From Xylogone sp. PMI_703 (taxonomy: Eukaryota > Ascomycota > Leotiomycetes), in assembly GCA_021399445.1 (NCBI GenBank), contig JAJTUQ010000005.1, positions 2,914,001 to 2,978,000 of the forward strand: a stretch of DNA of 64,000 nucleotides, in the 5' to 3' direction. Under the pieces are notes generated by a model. That model did not search any database, was not told the DNA's origin, and was given only the letters and a program-made list of their open reading frames with translations. Position numbers and translations under genes: made by a program. Positions 10,724 through 23,381 of the stretch are shown in pieces; within the stretch, counting starts at the first letter, position 1, and the number at the start of each line of letters is the position of its first letter.

Positions 10724-13442
10724 TCACTCAAAGTACCCATGACTTTCCAACCAAGCCTTCACATCATCCCTATCTCTCTCTACCCACCGTATCTTAGCCA
10801 GCAAGGCGTTAAGGCCCTGCGCAAGGTACGAATTGAAATCCTAAGCCTATCAGCAAATACCTCTTACAGGAGACCTCAGGAAATATACTTACGCTTGTAT
10901 CCTTCCCTTCAAAAAACGCCTTGACATCGTCATACTGCTCCTTCGTCCCCAGCGCCAGGACAATAGGATGCACGATCTTAGCCGAGGACTTAATACCGCC
11001 GCGGAATATCCTTTTGAGACGCTCCCAATCAGATTTTAACCAGCTCCATAGCGCTTCTTTCCCAGGACGGTGCCCTGTTAGTGATTTCAGGATCTTCTGC
11101 GTGAGGCGACGTTGCTGCGCTTCCTGGCTGACGGCTAGGTCGAGGGTGCGTGCGATCAAATGAGGTGATTGGGAGGCACCTAGAGCGCGGAAGGCGGCGT
11201 CTCGCTCGTCGAGAGTTGTGAAATGTCCGGTCGATTCTAGGATTGTTTCATACTATTTTATTAATTCAATAGTTAGTCAAGGATACTAAATCATAGAACT
11301 TCAATGGGGGGTTTCAATGCATGCCTGTTCTTCAGTCCCGTCTTCTAGCACGGTTGCAAAAACTGCGTATCGGAGGTTGATATTGATAGCATCCTTTTGA
11401 CCATTCTTAAATCCGTTGAACATCTCAAGAGCCGCATCTCTGACTGCTCTGTGATTTCTTGAGTTAGCAAAGACGAGGGCTTTAAACATTTGCTCAGTGT
11501 TACTATCTCGATCGTTATACTCCCACCCTGTCTTCTTAAGAATCCTTTCGGTAAGCCGCTTCTTAAATACGCTCAGCGCATTAACAACTTCTGCGTCTTC
11601 AAAGGTCCATGCGTCAATGATTGTCTGGAGGGTTGTAAATATCTGTTTCCATACGAAAAAGTTGTTTTCTTCTTGGAAGCTTTCGAGGAGACCAAGCACT
11701 GCGTGTGTTTTCAGATTAGATATTCCACTCGAAGCTACTGCTAATGAGTCGGAAATTATTCCAATGCGATCAGTCTCTGAGAGTAATCGTTCTTTTGCTT
11801 GTTGGGCTAAAGTGTGTAGTTGTTCTGGTGTATACGAGACTCGGTAGAAGGCGGTTTGGTTGCTGTTCAGTTTGATGAATCCCTCAGAAGCTTTGAACTC
11901 TGTTTTACGGTCTACGAGTATAGTGTCCTCGCCAGGCCCGTGTTTCCATTTCAAGTGAAGTGGCACAGAGTAGATAGTCTCATCTTCCTCTGGCTTAGGC
12001 AATCCATCTTGGAGAAATCGGTTCTGCTTCATAAAGATTTTCTCTCCTTCCTCGACGACGCTTAACACAGGATATCCCACTTTCCGAGTCCAGTTCTCCA
12101 TTAATGCACCAACATCTCTCTTACTAACTTCACTCAAGGCATCCCATAGATCCTTAGTAGTTGTATTGCCGTAAGTATGACGCTTGAGATAAAGTCTAAC
12201 GCCTTTCAGAAAGTTTTCAATTCCGATAATCTCTGAAATCATTCGAATAACAGCACATCCCTTATTATAACTGATAGCGTCAAATATTTGGTTGATCTCA
12301 GTTGTGCGATTCACAGGAGCTTCAACCGGATGGCTTGCCCTGTTCGAGTCCAGTGTTAGGCCCAGTTGATACCCATTTACAGTATAGTTTTGCCACATTT
12401 GCCAGCTCGGATTGAGAGTCTCCCATGCGTGTAACTCTGCCCAGTCAGCAAAAGATTCGTTAAGCCACAATCCGTCCCAGAAGTCCATCGTAACCAGGTT
12501 TCCAAACCACTGGTGTGCAAGTTCATGCACCACCACTGAAGCGCTCTGACGGAAAGCTTCGGCACTCGTAGCCTTTTCGTCAACCAGGAGCAGACTCTCG
12601 CCAAAGATCACCAATCCCCAGTTCTCCATCGCTCCCATGCTTCCCGGAGTGGCAAGGAGATCAATCTTCGGTAGTGGGAATGGAAGACCAAATATCTCCT
12701 CAAATCTTTTTAACGTACGTGATGCATGCTCCACATTCGTGCGGCCATGTTCGATATTTCTACCTGCAAGAGCGTATACACGGACTGGAACGTGGAAAGT
12801 ATTCGTTTCGATGAAGTTAAAGTCGCCAACCGCGAACGCGACAATATAAGTCGACATTGGTGGCGTTTTATTGAATGTGACAGCTTTCTTCTTTATACTG
12901 CCAGATAAAATCTCTGTCGTTGCCGCAACATCCATGTTTCCAAGGCAGGTCAAGTCCGGCTCAGCAATCAGCGTGACGGTGAAGGTTGCTTTCAGTGCAG
13001 GCTCATCAAATGAAGGGAAGACCATTCGTGCACCGGTTGGTTCCATATGCGTTGAAACCATCCACTTGCTCTTTACATCAGCTCCCTCGACAGGGGATCT
13101 GAACAGACCATTGGGGTGGAGAAGGGATCCTTTGAATTTCTGCTTTAAGAATAGAGGTGAACCAGGAATTGCAGGATTTCTCAATGACACTATCATCCTT
13201 TCTAGCTTCTTATCAAAAGTTATATCTGTATGTTCGATACCGCTGCCATTCTGATTTATTTCTGTCTCAAGAATTTCAAGGTCAACGGCGTTGATGACGA
13301 TTGAGCTGGTTTCTTCGACTACATTAATCTCAATGGTAACAGTTCCATCGAAATGTTTTGCTTCTTCCAGATCAGGCTCAAAGCTCAGGTCATAGTGAAT
13401 TGGCACCAGACTCTTTGGTAAAACCTCTCTTTGATTTGACAT
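10724..13442 (-). CDS. M1 family zinc aminopeptidase (Ape2/Aap1 type)
   Basis: Three exons (13442-11325, 11252-10893, 10840-10724) give 864 residues. The substrate-binding motif GAMEN is followed by the zinc motif HELAH with the third ligand Glu in NESFADW, 18 residues on. The protein is cytosolic in appearance, with no signal peptide, and should remove N-terminal residues from peptides. The last exon reads DFNSYLAQGLNALLAKI, then WVERDRDDVKAWL, which matches the usual end of fungal Ape2. The first intron begins with GC rather than GT (CAG/GCATGC at 11325/11324); the joined sequence VLEDGTEEQ-YETIL supports this site. It ends convergently 165 bp from the preceding monooxygenase gene. Confidence 0.92.
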
Positions 13443-14197
13443 TTTCTCTCGAGCATCAGCCGTTCTACTGCACTAGGCGCTTGAGAGACGGCGGGCAAAT
13501 CACGATGCTGCGACGCTCTGCGACACGATCAATATGTCTCTTAAGGCTTTATCTCAGATTCTATTATCCTCTTAGCAACCCAATGGGGCATAAATTATTT
13601 TACAGACAACCCACGAAAACTCTCCTCACAGTGGGAGATGTTGTTGACCACCACTTAACCCTGGATGTCTTTAGCCTGAGGAAGTCGTCAGCCGCCCACG
13701 TACTTCTTCAGGCAACCGTGGCTACGTGAAATCGTCGACTCGCTTATGGCTTCTCTTCTGCTCTTCTCCTAACACGCAAATATATTACACCTACCCTTGC
13801 GAAACATTGGAGGTATAGCTATACAATTGAGCATTGACAATATAATGCAGATGCCCTTGCGAGATTATCACTGTCTTAGGTTAATCTCAAGCGACCGGTC
13901 ATATATTGAGGCGGTAAACTAAACAATTTGATTTATATATCGGCTGGCTGGAATACAGAAGTCTTAAAACTTTGGCAGTGGTTATTTGAGGAAAAACTTG
14001 AGCTTATATACAGGAATTATCTTTGCACTAGATGTATTTCAGCGCCATGTTTACGAACTTTTTGATGTTGATGTTGTATATTATAGTTTGCTGTATAACC
14101 AGAGAGGCCCGTGGTGCCTAGTAGATGTTAGCCTGCGAGATGAAAGCGGCATAAAAGTCAAAATGTACTGATCTTCAATGCAAAGTTTACCCATAGA
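13443..14197. other. Intergenic, aminopeptidase promoter
   Basis: About 755 bp. It carries the promoter of the aminopeptidase gene and the 3' flank of the broken gene beyond. No convincing coding frame was seen. Confidence 0.5.
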
Positions 14198-16304
14198 TTA
14201 TATAAATCTCTCTCCCATCATCTCTCGAAGATGTTGAACGACCTGGTTGGCCCGCAATTCCCGTCCTTCTGATTGCATCACGTCATACATCAAGCGCTGA
14301 CAAGCTAGGCCGAACTTTCTATCTATATCATCACCGAGGACCGCATAAGACCGGAAGTAGTTACTAAGATTTCCATCAAGATAGAAGTTATACGCTATGT
14401 CACCCGGTCTCATAACAAACTGCTGAATAGCTGAAGGAAGGTATAAAGGCTTCGCCTTGGCGAATAGCTCCCCTACATCTATCGCTAGCTCAACGGTGAG
14501 CCTCGATAGGATGATAAAAGGTGCGATGTTGGTTACACTAAACACCTTCATGGGCAAAGTAGGCTTCCGCCTTTGATATCCTTCGGGAGCAGACCAATGA
14601 TCTAGTAACTTTGAACAACTGAGGAGAATGTTTCCTTCAACGCGTAGCACGTCCCAATAGATCCAAAGCAAGCACCTGGTTCTCAGGACCGACTTGTGAA
14701 GCTGAGCTCCCGTCTCATCTACACGTTCAATGTAGGCGAGCAGAAGACGAGCAGTCATCTGCGACCAGACTATAAGAGGCTTTCGTTTTTTATATGCCTG
14801 CAAAATAGACTTTAGAAACCTCAGTACGGCTTGCTTCAAGCGAGCATTCATAAAACGACTATTGAGCAATGCCGCGAATTTTGCTGCGGGCAAATCTTCA
14901 GCATTTAAATTCCGTATTCTCCGTTCGACGCCATCCATAGTCTTCGACAGGCACTCGATACCCCTTTGGTAACTTCTATGATAGGATAGTTCAGGCCATT
15001 GTGGCTTGCAAACTGTCACCCTATCGAAGTGCCGAACTTTGGGTTGCCTAGAAGGGGCAGTCGGGCCAGGTCCAAGGTCTGTAAGCCTATCTCTGAGCCA
15101 TCCTTCGAGATGTAGACCATTTCCCTCTATCTCAGAGGCCGAACTGCCTTCCGATAGGCTTGCTTCTTTATTAAATTCCTGTACAAACTTCCGTATACCG
15201 TTGGAGCGGAAGCCCTCTAGTGCAATACTAGTGAGTGGATCGGGTGTATTATCGTGAGAGTCTTGGAAATGAAGCGAGAGGTTACAATTCTCACTAGCAA
15301 GGCATGAGACAAAGCGCATGAGAGATATTAATACTACACTCACCATATCAGAGTCACGCCTCTGAACTCAGCTGGCCTCCTGAACCCGCATTTAGGACAT
15401 TCCGTTTCATAACACTCTTCGTATTCGAAAATGACACTCATTCGGACTCGCTCGTTGCTCATGACCACATCCTGGAACGGTTTGATACCGGGGCTACTGC
15501 ACAGAATGGTGACGTCGGGATTGGATTTATGAAGGAGATAGCGTTGGCGTCTAATCATTTCATGCCCCGGATCGGCTTTAGGGAAGACGCGAAGAAGATT
15601 CGTGTAGATCCTATTTGGTATATGATAGCTTAGTTATTGAAACCTTCCGTTTTGTGGATAAGTGAGTACAAACCTCCCAGGAGGAGATTGATACAAAGTT
15701 AATCATTCGCGATACCCTGCGAGCGTCCTCAAGACAGAAACAGGACGTCGGGAGCAAGTTTTCGGTTGCCGGAGTAGGGCGAATCGAGCTGTTTAGAATG
15801 CTCAGTATCAGAGATCCAACAAGTCGCAGAGCAACATTCATTTCTACTGATGCCGAAGACTGTTTAATGGGGACGCCGAATTGCGACTTACCCTGTGCGG
15901 AATTGGTTCAAGAGCGTTATAATATTAATCTGAGACATAAGATCCTGGTGCAGTTGTGATAATTTGTCGAAATGGATTGGCCATCTAATCTTCTCGATGG
16001 CACTGAGTAGCGAAAACCGCTTTCGTCGGCGACCAAGGTAGGGCCTCAGCCCCCGAATGCTGGAGAAGAACCGTTTGAGGAGACGACGTATATTCCTAAT
16101 CTCATTGCGGAATAGAACAGCGTCCTGCTCGCTCATTTCCTTCATGAACTGCTTGAGTGATTCGGCCATACCCGCAAGCTGGTGGTACATAGTCTCATAT
16201 CGCCTGAAACCTGCAACAGCTTCTCCTCGAAGTAGGGTTGTGACTTTCCATAATCCTTTCACCAGCAGTAAACAGTCACCAGCGCTCCACCCAAACAAGG
16301 ACAT
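14198..16304 (-). pseudogene. Fungal helical-N-terminal / zinc-ribbon protein, probably broken
   Basis: Four coding pieces lie in order. Piece A (16304-15888) starts MSLFGWSAGDCLLLVKGLWK, like the helical N-terminal domain found on many fungal STAND/NACHT-type and related proteins. Piece B (about 15850-15676) is hydrophobic and ends near LEDARRVSRMINF. Piece C (about 15615-15344) and piece D (15293-14198) join through a clean 50-bp intron to make a zinc ribbon, CPKC...CENC. A to B and B to C do not join in frame with any canonical splice site; B to C misses by one base (SSWE then IYTNLLRVFP). The middle region usual in relatives also seems missing. Either two frameshifts have broken the gene or there are sequence errors. 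Function unknown. Confidence 0.5.
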
Positions 16305-17665
16305 AGTGCCAATCACTATGTGAATAGCAAATCTTCGAAAAGGGAGCGATTGTCGGCTCAGAAATGGTTCGATTTAGACAGTTCATACACTGATTAGTGA
16401 CGGTGGTGAGTAGGCCAACAAGGCCGGGATGGTCTCCTCTTAAAAGTAATCTGCACCCTTCGTCTCCTCATATGGTTCTCGTCACATCTCCACACGAGGC
16501 TGTCATATTGTACAACAGGCCGGCCCAGCGGAAATCTCTCACACGGACACTGCACGCAAGGCGTAAGGCGGACTTCTCGCCTGCTTCGTCCCTTGTAGCT
16601 GCTTCATCCCAACCTTACAGGGGTTGACTGGCTTGCCCAGCCTCCAGCCATGCATCACTGACTACGCCGAAATGATGATTTTGGTGTCTCCATCAGTGCC
16701 TCATAAGGTGACGGAAAGGCAAACCGCGAGGCAACCGCGAGGCTGCAAAGCAGCTACTGGTAGTTCGCAAAAGGGATTCAAGTACTCAACCGAGGACCCG
16801 GCAGGTGTGCATAAATCAAGCTCGGCGTATAAAACCTGTGTTATTTTCCAGAACAGTAGGCTTATTAGTTATAGCATCTCCCCGACCATGATATTTATCA
16901 ACAAAGACAGGCCAGTACAACTCTTACTTCGACCCTGCGTAGGTAGTAGTCTCGAAGGTGGGCATCCAGCTGTTATGCGGTACCATAGATGGTTGGTTCC
17001 GTCTGATCACCTTTCTAACATCCATTTGCTACGTCTATGGTAGAGGAAGTGTGCTATCTCGAATCGATATAGGTACACATGTGAGGCTTCTTAACAACCT
17101 ATTATACAGAGGGCCTTTCGCATAGATAAGGTAATATGACTACGACAGCCGACGCAATTATTTCGTGCTGTTGTGTCTATAGATGGATTTCCTAGGCTGC
17201 GCACACGCTGTATGAGGCTTTTGAAGTTATTTTCTTGGTTTTAAACTCTCATTAGTAATATCTTGATCAAAATATCGACACGCAATTGTAGAACCAAAGA
17301 ATAAATATATATACAGCGTCGAAAAGGAATATTGTGGTCAATACTGTTCTATTCGCACTGTATATTAGCAGCTTACAAATTCTGACCAAGCTGTCGCTAC
17401 CCAGCCACACCTCGTAGTTAACTCGGACTTAAAAGAATATTTGCATTCAAGTACGGCATTATACCTAGAACAGCAATGCAAGGAACTATTAGTCAAGATC
17501 TATGTGAAATAGAGTAAGCATCTCTAAAACATTCTATGAGAGTATCTCAATTCAAAAGCTATATGTACATATATATGAGCAAAAGCGCTGTAGGGAAATC
17601 ACTATGCATCCAGCCATCTTACTTAGAGCTTTACTAGTTTTGCGGTGACTCGTAAGTCGGGGAAT
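16305..17665. other. Intergenic, no gene recognised
   Basis: About 1.36 kb. Frames at 16397-16627 and 16624-17043 show no domain, signal peptide or homology I can name. The part after 17200 is AT-rich and includes the promoter of the aldo/keto reductase. Confidence 0.45.
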
Positions 17666-18674
17666 ATGAAAATTGTTGGCAAGGAGGTTGGCCCGGTTGG
17701 TCTAGGCCTGTTAGGTACGGCATCTTTTGCAAATCTTGTATTGACTCTTATTTCTATATGTATGATTGACCCTATCTTAAGGATTCACCTGGCGCCCAAC
17801 GCCAACGCCTGATGCTCAAGCATTCGCCACCTTACGAACCGCACTTTCTCAGGGTGCCAATTTCTGGAATGGTGGCGACCTGTACGGAACGCCAACCAAT
17901 AACTCTCTTCATCTTCTCAACAGATATTTCACCAAATATCCAGAAGATGCAAGTAAAGTGGTTCTCAGTATAAAAGTCGGTGCATCTGGAAGCAGACAGG
18001 GTATTCAGTCCAGTTTAGATCGATGTTTAGATACTCTCAACGGTGTCAAATCTATCGACGTGTTCCAGCTAGCAAGAATTACCAATGGACCAGCACTAGA
18101 AACGACAATTCAGTCCCTTGCTAAGCTCGTTGAAGATGGGAAGGTTGGAGGGATTGGATTATCAGAAGTTGACGCTAGCACGATCAGAAGAGCTCATAAA
18201 GTCCACCCCATTGCGGCAGTGGAAGTGGAACTGTCTCTGTGGTCTAGAGATATTCTGACCAATGGTGTTTTCACAACATGTAAAGAGCTCGGGATACCCA
18301 TTGTAGCATATTCTCCTCTAGGGCATGGCTTCTTGACTGGCCAGATAAAGAAGCCCAGCGACATCCCCGCAGGTGACATACGGGGACATTTGGCTCGGTT
18401 TCAGCCTGGAGCATTCGACCAGAATATGGAACTAGTGCGAGAAGTCCAGAAATTGGCATCTCAAAAGAATTGCACAGCAGCTCAGATTGCAATATCATGG
18501 ATCAAGTATTTTAGTGAGCGGGAGGGCAATCCGCTAGTGCTTCCTATACCAGGTGCTACTACTAGTGACAGGGTGATCGAAAATTCAAAACATATCGAGC
18601 TTACACTGGCAGATCTCGAGACATTGAACAGTATATTCTCACAGACAAAAATTGTTGGAGGCCGATATATGTAG
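17666..18674 (+). CDS. Aldo/keto reductase, pyridoxal reductase-like
   Basis: Two exons (17666-17714 and 17782-18674) give 313 residues; the intron splits a Gly codon and restores VGLGLLGFTWRPTPTPD. That start, the NFWNGGDLYGTP segment (catalytic Asp and Tyr in the usual D-x4-Y arrangement), KVGGIGLSEV, EVELSLWSRDI and AYSPLGHGFLTG match the AKR8-like group that includes yeast pyridoxal reductase Plr1. Such enzymes reduce pyridoxal to pyridoxine with NADPH. The gene lies tail to tail with bioF, 206 bp apart. BioF and the BioA domain both need pyridoxal phosphate, so a supporting role is conceivable, but this is inference from position. Confidence 0.85.
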
Positions 18675-18880
18675 ACAGTAGATTAATATCATGCTTAAAG
18701 CCAATAAATATATAAAACTTGCTATTCATATAAGTATACTTACATTTTATTCTTGATATTATCAAGCCAACCTGGCACACTTAGGGTTCTTGTTTTAGTT
18801 GAAGTGTTTCTACTTTGTAGATCTATTAGAGAAATCCTTAGACCATACATATCATACAAAATCGCTTTTGACTCTGGTCC

Positions 18881-20291
18881 TTATAAACGAGGCTTAATTC
18901 CTCCTGTTGCCACGATATCATTTCTTTCATTCGAGTTCTTACTTTGTTGGATCCATTCAGCGATTGTTGCAACCAGATTATTAATATCTTCAAAACTGTT
19001 TCCAGCATGTAAGCAGACTCTAACACGCTGCGAGCCCTCCGGAACAGTGGGGGGAACGATTGGTCGTACTACAAACCCAGCGTCTTGACAAGCCTTTGCC
19101 AGGCTTCTGGGCATAGAGGTAAGAAGAGAAAATATCGGCGATTGCGGGCATTGTGATGGAATCCGTAATATCCTGTCGGATCTAGAACCAACTTCCGGAT
19201 TAGGAATTTCTAGACTCTCCAGTTTACGATAGAGGTGCGCTATCAGCCTCCAGAGGTGTTTTGCTGGCTTTACCAATCCTTCAGTATAAAAAAGAACAAA
19301 GATCATGGCAACATGGGCCACGTACCTTGATAGAGCCTCCTTCTCTCAGAAATGACAGGACTGTTTGGATAGCCACTACAGATGGCAGCGACATAAAGGT
19401 TGTATAGATAAGCGGCCGCGCATAGTTGATCAGATAGCTTCTTGTCAAGCTTGAGCAAAGAAAAACCGCTTTATCGCCCTAATTAGCCCTCCATTGAAAT
19501 AAAGTCTTCAGAACCGGTATTTATATACCTCCGTTACAAGCCAATGCTTTCCCAAAGGTATGGAGTCTAGCAAAGACTCGATCCTCCAGCCCAAGGCTGC
19601 AAACCACTCCTCGACCTTGAAGACCATAGATTCCGGTAGAATGAGCCTCATCGACAATGATATGGCCATTTCTATTTGGCAACACTTTTTCAACGAGCTC
19701 AACGATCTCTTTGATGGGAGCAATATCACCATCCATACTATAGAGACTTTCAACTGCAATGAACACATTTCGGGTCCCTTCACGAATCAGAGCGTCATTT
19801 TCCACCTGCCTCTCTAGCTGTCTCTCAAGATCAATCACTGAATTATGCTGAAACTGTAGACGTACGCCGGCTCGCGAGAGGCGCATTCCTTCATGTACAC
19901 TAGCATGAATGTGCTCATCATACAGAACAACATCGCCAGGCTGGGGCACGCACGCAAAGAAGCCCGAGTTTGCGTCGAAACCAGAATTGAAGAGAAGACC
20001 GGCAGGTGCGTGAAAGAAAGCTGCAAGATCCTTCTCAAGCTGTTCCGCATGGGAGTTATTGCCGTCCAATAGCCGAGATCCTCCACTCCCCAGCCGGAAT
20101 GGCTCAACGCTGGAGAGCTGCTGTAGAAATGCTTGCTTTAAGGCTGGAGAGGTTGATAGAGAGAGAAAATCATTAGACGAGAAATCCACGGAGCCTGGAG
20201 AAGCAATGGTGAGCTTTCTGAAAGCAGAATTGGCCGCCCGCTTGTCAAGCGTTGAGCGCATTTGCTCTGCTAGATGTCCTGACTCTTCCAT
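18881..20291 (-). CDS. bioF: 8-amino-7-oxononanoate (KAPA) synthase
   Basis: Three exons (20291-19529, 19468-19326, 19267-18881) give 430 residues. It belongs to the alpha-oxoamine synthase group of PLP enzymes: FSSNDFLSLSTSP and GSGGSRLLDGN near the N-terminus, HIIVDEAHSTGIYG (Asp and His contacting PLP), and the PLP lysine in LHTFGKALACNG. The splice to AVFLCSSLTRSYLINYARPL restores a conserved block. It condenses pimeloyl-CoA and alanine to KAPA in biotin synthesis. The C-terminus is KPRL; the last three residues, PRL, resemble a type 1 peroxisomal signal, which fits the peroxisomal location known for this enzyme in Aspergillus. It is divergent from bioDA across 504 bp. Confidence 0.93.
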
Positions 20292-20795
20292 TGCAATAAA
20301 AATTCGTTCTCTTCAGAGATGGGGCTGTTTTAGACTCTGAACTAACACGTGGCTAGAAATCAATAAACGTCTATCATCGTGGCTAACTGATTAGGACGGG
20401 TTGCGGTAGCTAGGAAGGCATCGAAGAGTCAACGTGCACTATTTGGTGTCTTTCTTTAGTGACAGGCAATTTCAGTCAATTGTGCACAATTTGTTGAGGC
20501 AACCATGAGTCAATCAATTTACCGGACATTAACCTTCAAGCTTTTACGCTTGAACGAGCCATTTGTCATTCTCCACCGTAAGGCGGATTTGTGCAAGGGC
20601 TTACTCAACCGTCTTCCCAACCGAATCGCAAGAGGCTAGCATTAGATGATCGTTTTAGCATCTTTTAGTGCCCTTCTGTTCTCCTAATAGGGAGGGTAAT
20701 ACCATATCAGGAGCTCAGAATTGTATTTTACTTATTATGACCAACTAGGGCTAGCATGAACTTGCACCTCTCCTTTAAACGTTACATCAGCCGCC
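20292..20795. promoter_or_regulatory. Divergent promoter between bioF and bioDA
   Basis: 504 bp between two start codons facing away from each other, so both biotin genes can be controlled together. It includes CACGTG at 20346-20351, about 55 bp upstream of the bioF start. No known biotin operator was recognised. Confidence 0.55.
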
Positions 20796-23381
20796 ATGCC
20801 ACTAACTGGATCCCTTCTCTTTCGCTCACTGAAGGTCCATCAAATCTACGGAGCTAATACCAATGTGGGGAAAACGGTCGTGTCAACCATCCTCTGTAAG
20901 GCTTTGGTCAATAGGACGCCGCGAGAAAACGTCTGGTATCTGAAGCCGGTATCAACTGGACCATTACAAGATGCTGACGATGCTCATCTCTCGCGGTTTG
21001 TGCCACGGGCTGAAACAAAATGTCTCTTTCAATTTGATGAACCTGTGAGTCCGCACATTGCTGCGAGGTCAAAGGTGCCAAATCCACGGGCTATATTGCG
21101 GTAAACTTCAAGCACTGACTCTCGGCCACAGCAATTATCTGATGCATCGGTCCTAGAGGCTATTCGGGCACATGCTTTGTCGTCGTCTGAGAAGGGGCTA
21201 GGTACACTGCTTGTTGAAACTGCAGGAGGGGTACATTCCCCCACACCCGCTGGCTCATCTCAGGCGGATGCTTACCGGCCTCTGCGACTACCTATCGTAT
21301 TAGTCGCTGACCATCGTCTTGGAGGCATCTCATCATCCATCTCTGCATTTGAATCTCTCCACGTGAGAGGTTATGACATCGACGCTGTTCTGATCTTCGT
21401 AGATGAGCAATACCAAAACCATGACTACTTAGGCAAATACTTCGGAAAACTTAAGATTCCAGTATCACCATTTCCACAGCCGCCTTTGCGAGACAGCGAC
21501 GAGAATAATGACTTTGAGAAGATGTCGCAATATTACGAAACAGTATACAAGCTTCCTGGAACGGCTGACTTGATAGCTACACTTTCAAAGAAGCATGAGA
21601 AAAGAATTGAAAAGTTGGAGAGTATGGCTACTAAAGCAGAGACACATATTTGGTATCCATTCACGCAACACCAGGGCTTAACGTCAAAAAATATCTTGAC
21701 GATAGATTCGGCCAAAGGTGACTTCTTTCAGACCTATCAGTCTACTAATCTCTCGCAAGAGCCAAACAAAAATCTGATGAGGTCTACACTGGACGGATCC
21801 GCGTCGTGGTGGACTCAAGGTGTGGGCCACGGAGATGCTCAACTATCTCTCTCTGCAGCTTATGCAGCGGGTCGGTACGGCCATGTAATGTTTGCTGGAG
21901 CAGTCAATGAACCTGCGATCACATTAGCGGAGCTACTGCTTCAAAACATGGGAAACCCGCGATTGAAAAAAGTGTTTTATTCTGATAATGGAAGCACTGG
22001 CATGGAAGTAGCCATTAAGATGGCGCTGACCGCTGCTTCTGTAAGGTACAATTATGACATCTCTAGCACCAAGGTAGGAGTTCTTGGACTCAAGGGAAGC
22101 TATCACGGTGATACCATAGGTGCTATGGACTGTTCAGAACCCTCCACCTACAATGAGAAGGTCCACTGGTATCAAGGTCGCGGTCATTGGTTTGACTTTC
22201 CTCAGGTGAAAATGAAGAATGGTACTTGGATTGTTGAGCCACCTTCTGGGCTTGAGAATGAATTTGGTACTACCACATCATTCAAGTCGCTTAAAGATGT
22301 GTTTGATATGAAATCAAGAGACTCTTCACCTGTTGTGCTAAGATATAAGAAGTATATTCTTTCGGTACTAGAAGAAGTAACACGGGACAAAAAACAAACC
22401 TTTGGCGCTCTAATCATGGAGCCTGTCATATTAGGTGCCGGAGGGATGCTTGTAGCGTAAGTGATTGTCTGCTTCCACAACCTTTATATTTGGCTGATTA
22501 ATCCTTGAAAAGTGATCCTCTGTTTCAGCGCTGCCTGGTCCAAGTTGTCCGAGAGAATCCAAGCCTGTTCCATTCTCATAATTCTGGAGCCTCCATGAAT
22601 GAGAGCTTCGAAGATATTTCGGATAGTCTCGCATGGCGTGGACTCCCTGTCGTCTTTGATGAAGTCTTTACTGGAATATACCGCCTTGGCAGATTCAGCT
22701 CTGGCTCATTTCTTGATGTCCATCCTGACATCTCAGCACATGCTAAACTTTTGACGGGCGGACTTATCCCTCTCTGTACCACTTTGGCCAGCAAGAGCAT
22801 CTTCGATGCATTCATGGGATCGGAGAAACGGGATGCTCTGCTCCATGGTCACAGCTATACTGCTCATGCTGTCGGTTGCGAAGTTGCAAACACATCTTTA
22901 CGCAGGTATCTAGATATGGAGGAAAATCGGCACTGGAAGCCATTCAAGGATGACTGGATACAGGATAATGCCGATAGTTTCTCACGTCAGCCAGATCCAA
23001 AAGTTCCTGAATCCTCAGGAGTATGGAGCATGTGGTCTCGCTCATTTCTAGAGCAAGTTTCAATGTTCTCCAATGTGGAGAGTGCTTTTGCGTTAGGATC
23101 CGTCCTTGCAATTAAGTTGCATGACGACAGTACATCGGGTATGTAGTGCTATTTTCCAATACCCCGTGTTTGAAATATATTGTTTATTAACGATCACTTT
23201 CGTAGGTTATAATTCCAATGTTGCAAGTGGGTTTCAGAAGAAATTACTGCAGAGCTCCATTGAAGATTTTAATATACACTCGAGAGTTCTGGGAAATGTA
23301 TTCTACATAATGACCAGCCAAATCTCGAGCCCAGAGATAGTTAGAGCAATTGAACACCAAATAATATCTGCTCTTTCATAG
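20796..23381 (+). CDS. bioDA: Bifunctional dethiobiotin synthetase / DAPA aminotransferase
   Basis: Four exons (20796-21074, 21132-22456, 22513-23138, 23206-23381) give 801 residues. The N-terminal BioD part has the P-loop GANTNVGKT at residues 19-27 and LLVETAGGVHSP. The C-terminal BioA part starts near HIWYPFTQHQGL and has YSDNGSTGMEVAIKMAL, GSYHGDTIGAMDCSEP, VFDEVFTGIYRLG and the PLP lysine in AHAKLLTGGLIPL. The two activities turn KAPA into DAPA and then dethiobiotin, and fusion is usual in fungi. For the first intron I chose AAG/GTGCCA because a CTGAC branch site sits 15 bp before the acceptor and the frame closes; the nearby GTAAAC donor does not close. Confidence 0.93.

Noticed and set aside
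10817..10892. Alternative acceptor (GCAG before 10816) for the last aminopeptidase intron
   Set aside because: It also closes in frame but would drop DFNSYLAQ, which fits the family; the acceptor at 10841 gives a normal 52-bp intron.
16397..17043. Two plus-strand frames of 76 and 139 codons
   Set aside because: No signal peptide, domain or intron pattern; likely chance frames.
21075..21131. Alternative bioDA donor GTAAAC at 21101
   Set aside because: It leaves a phase that closes only with a 12-base intron; GTGCCA at 21075 closes with a normal 57-bp intron and a branch site.
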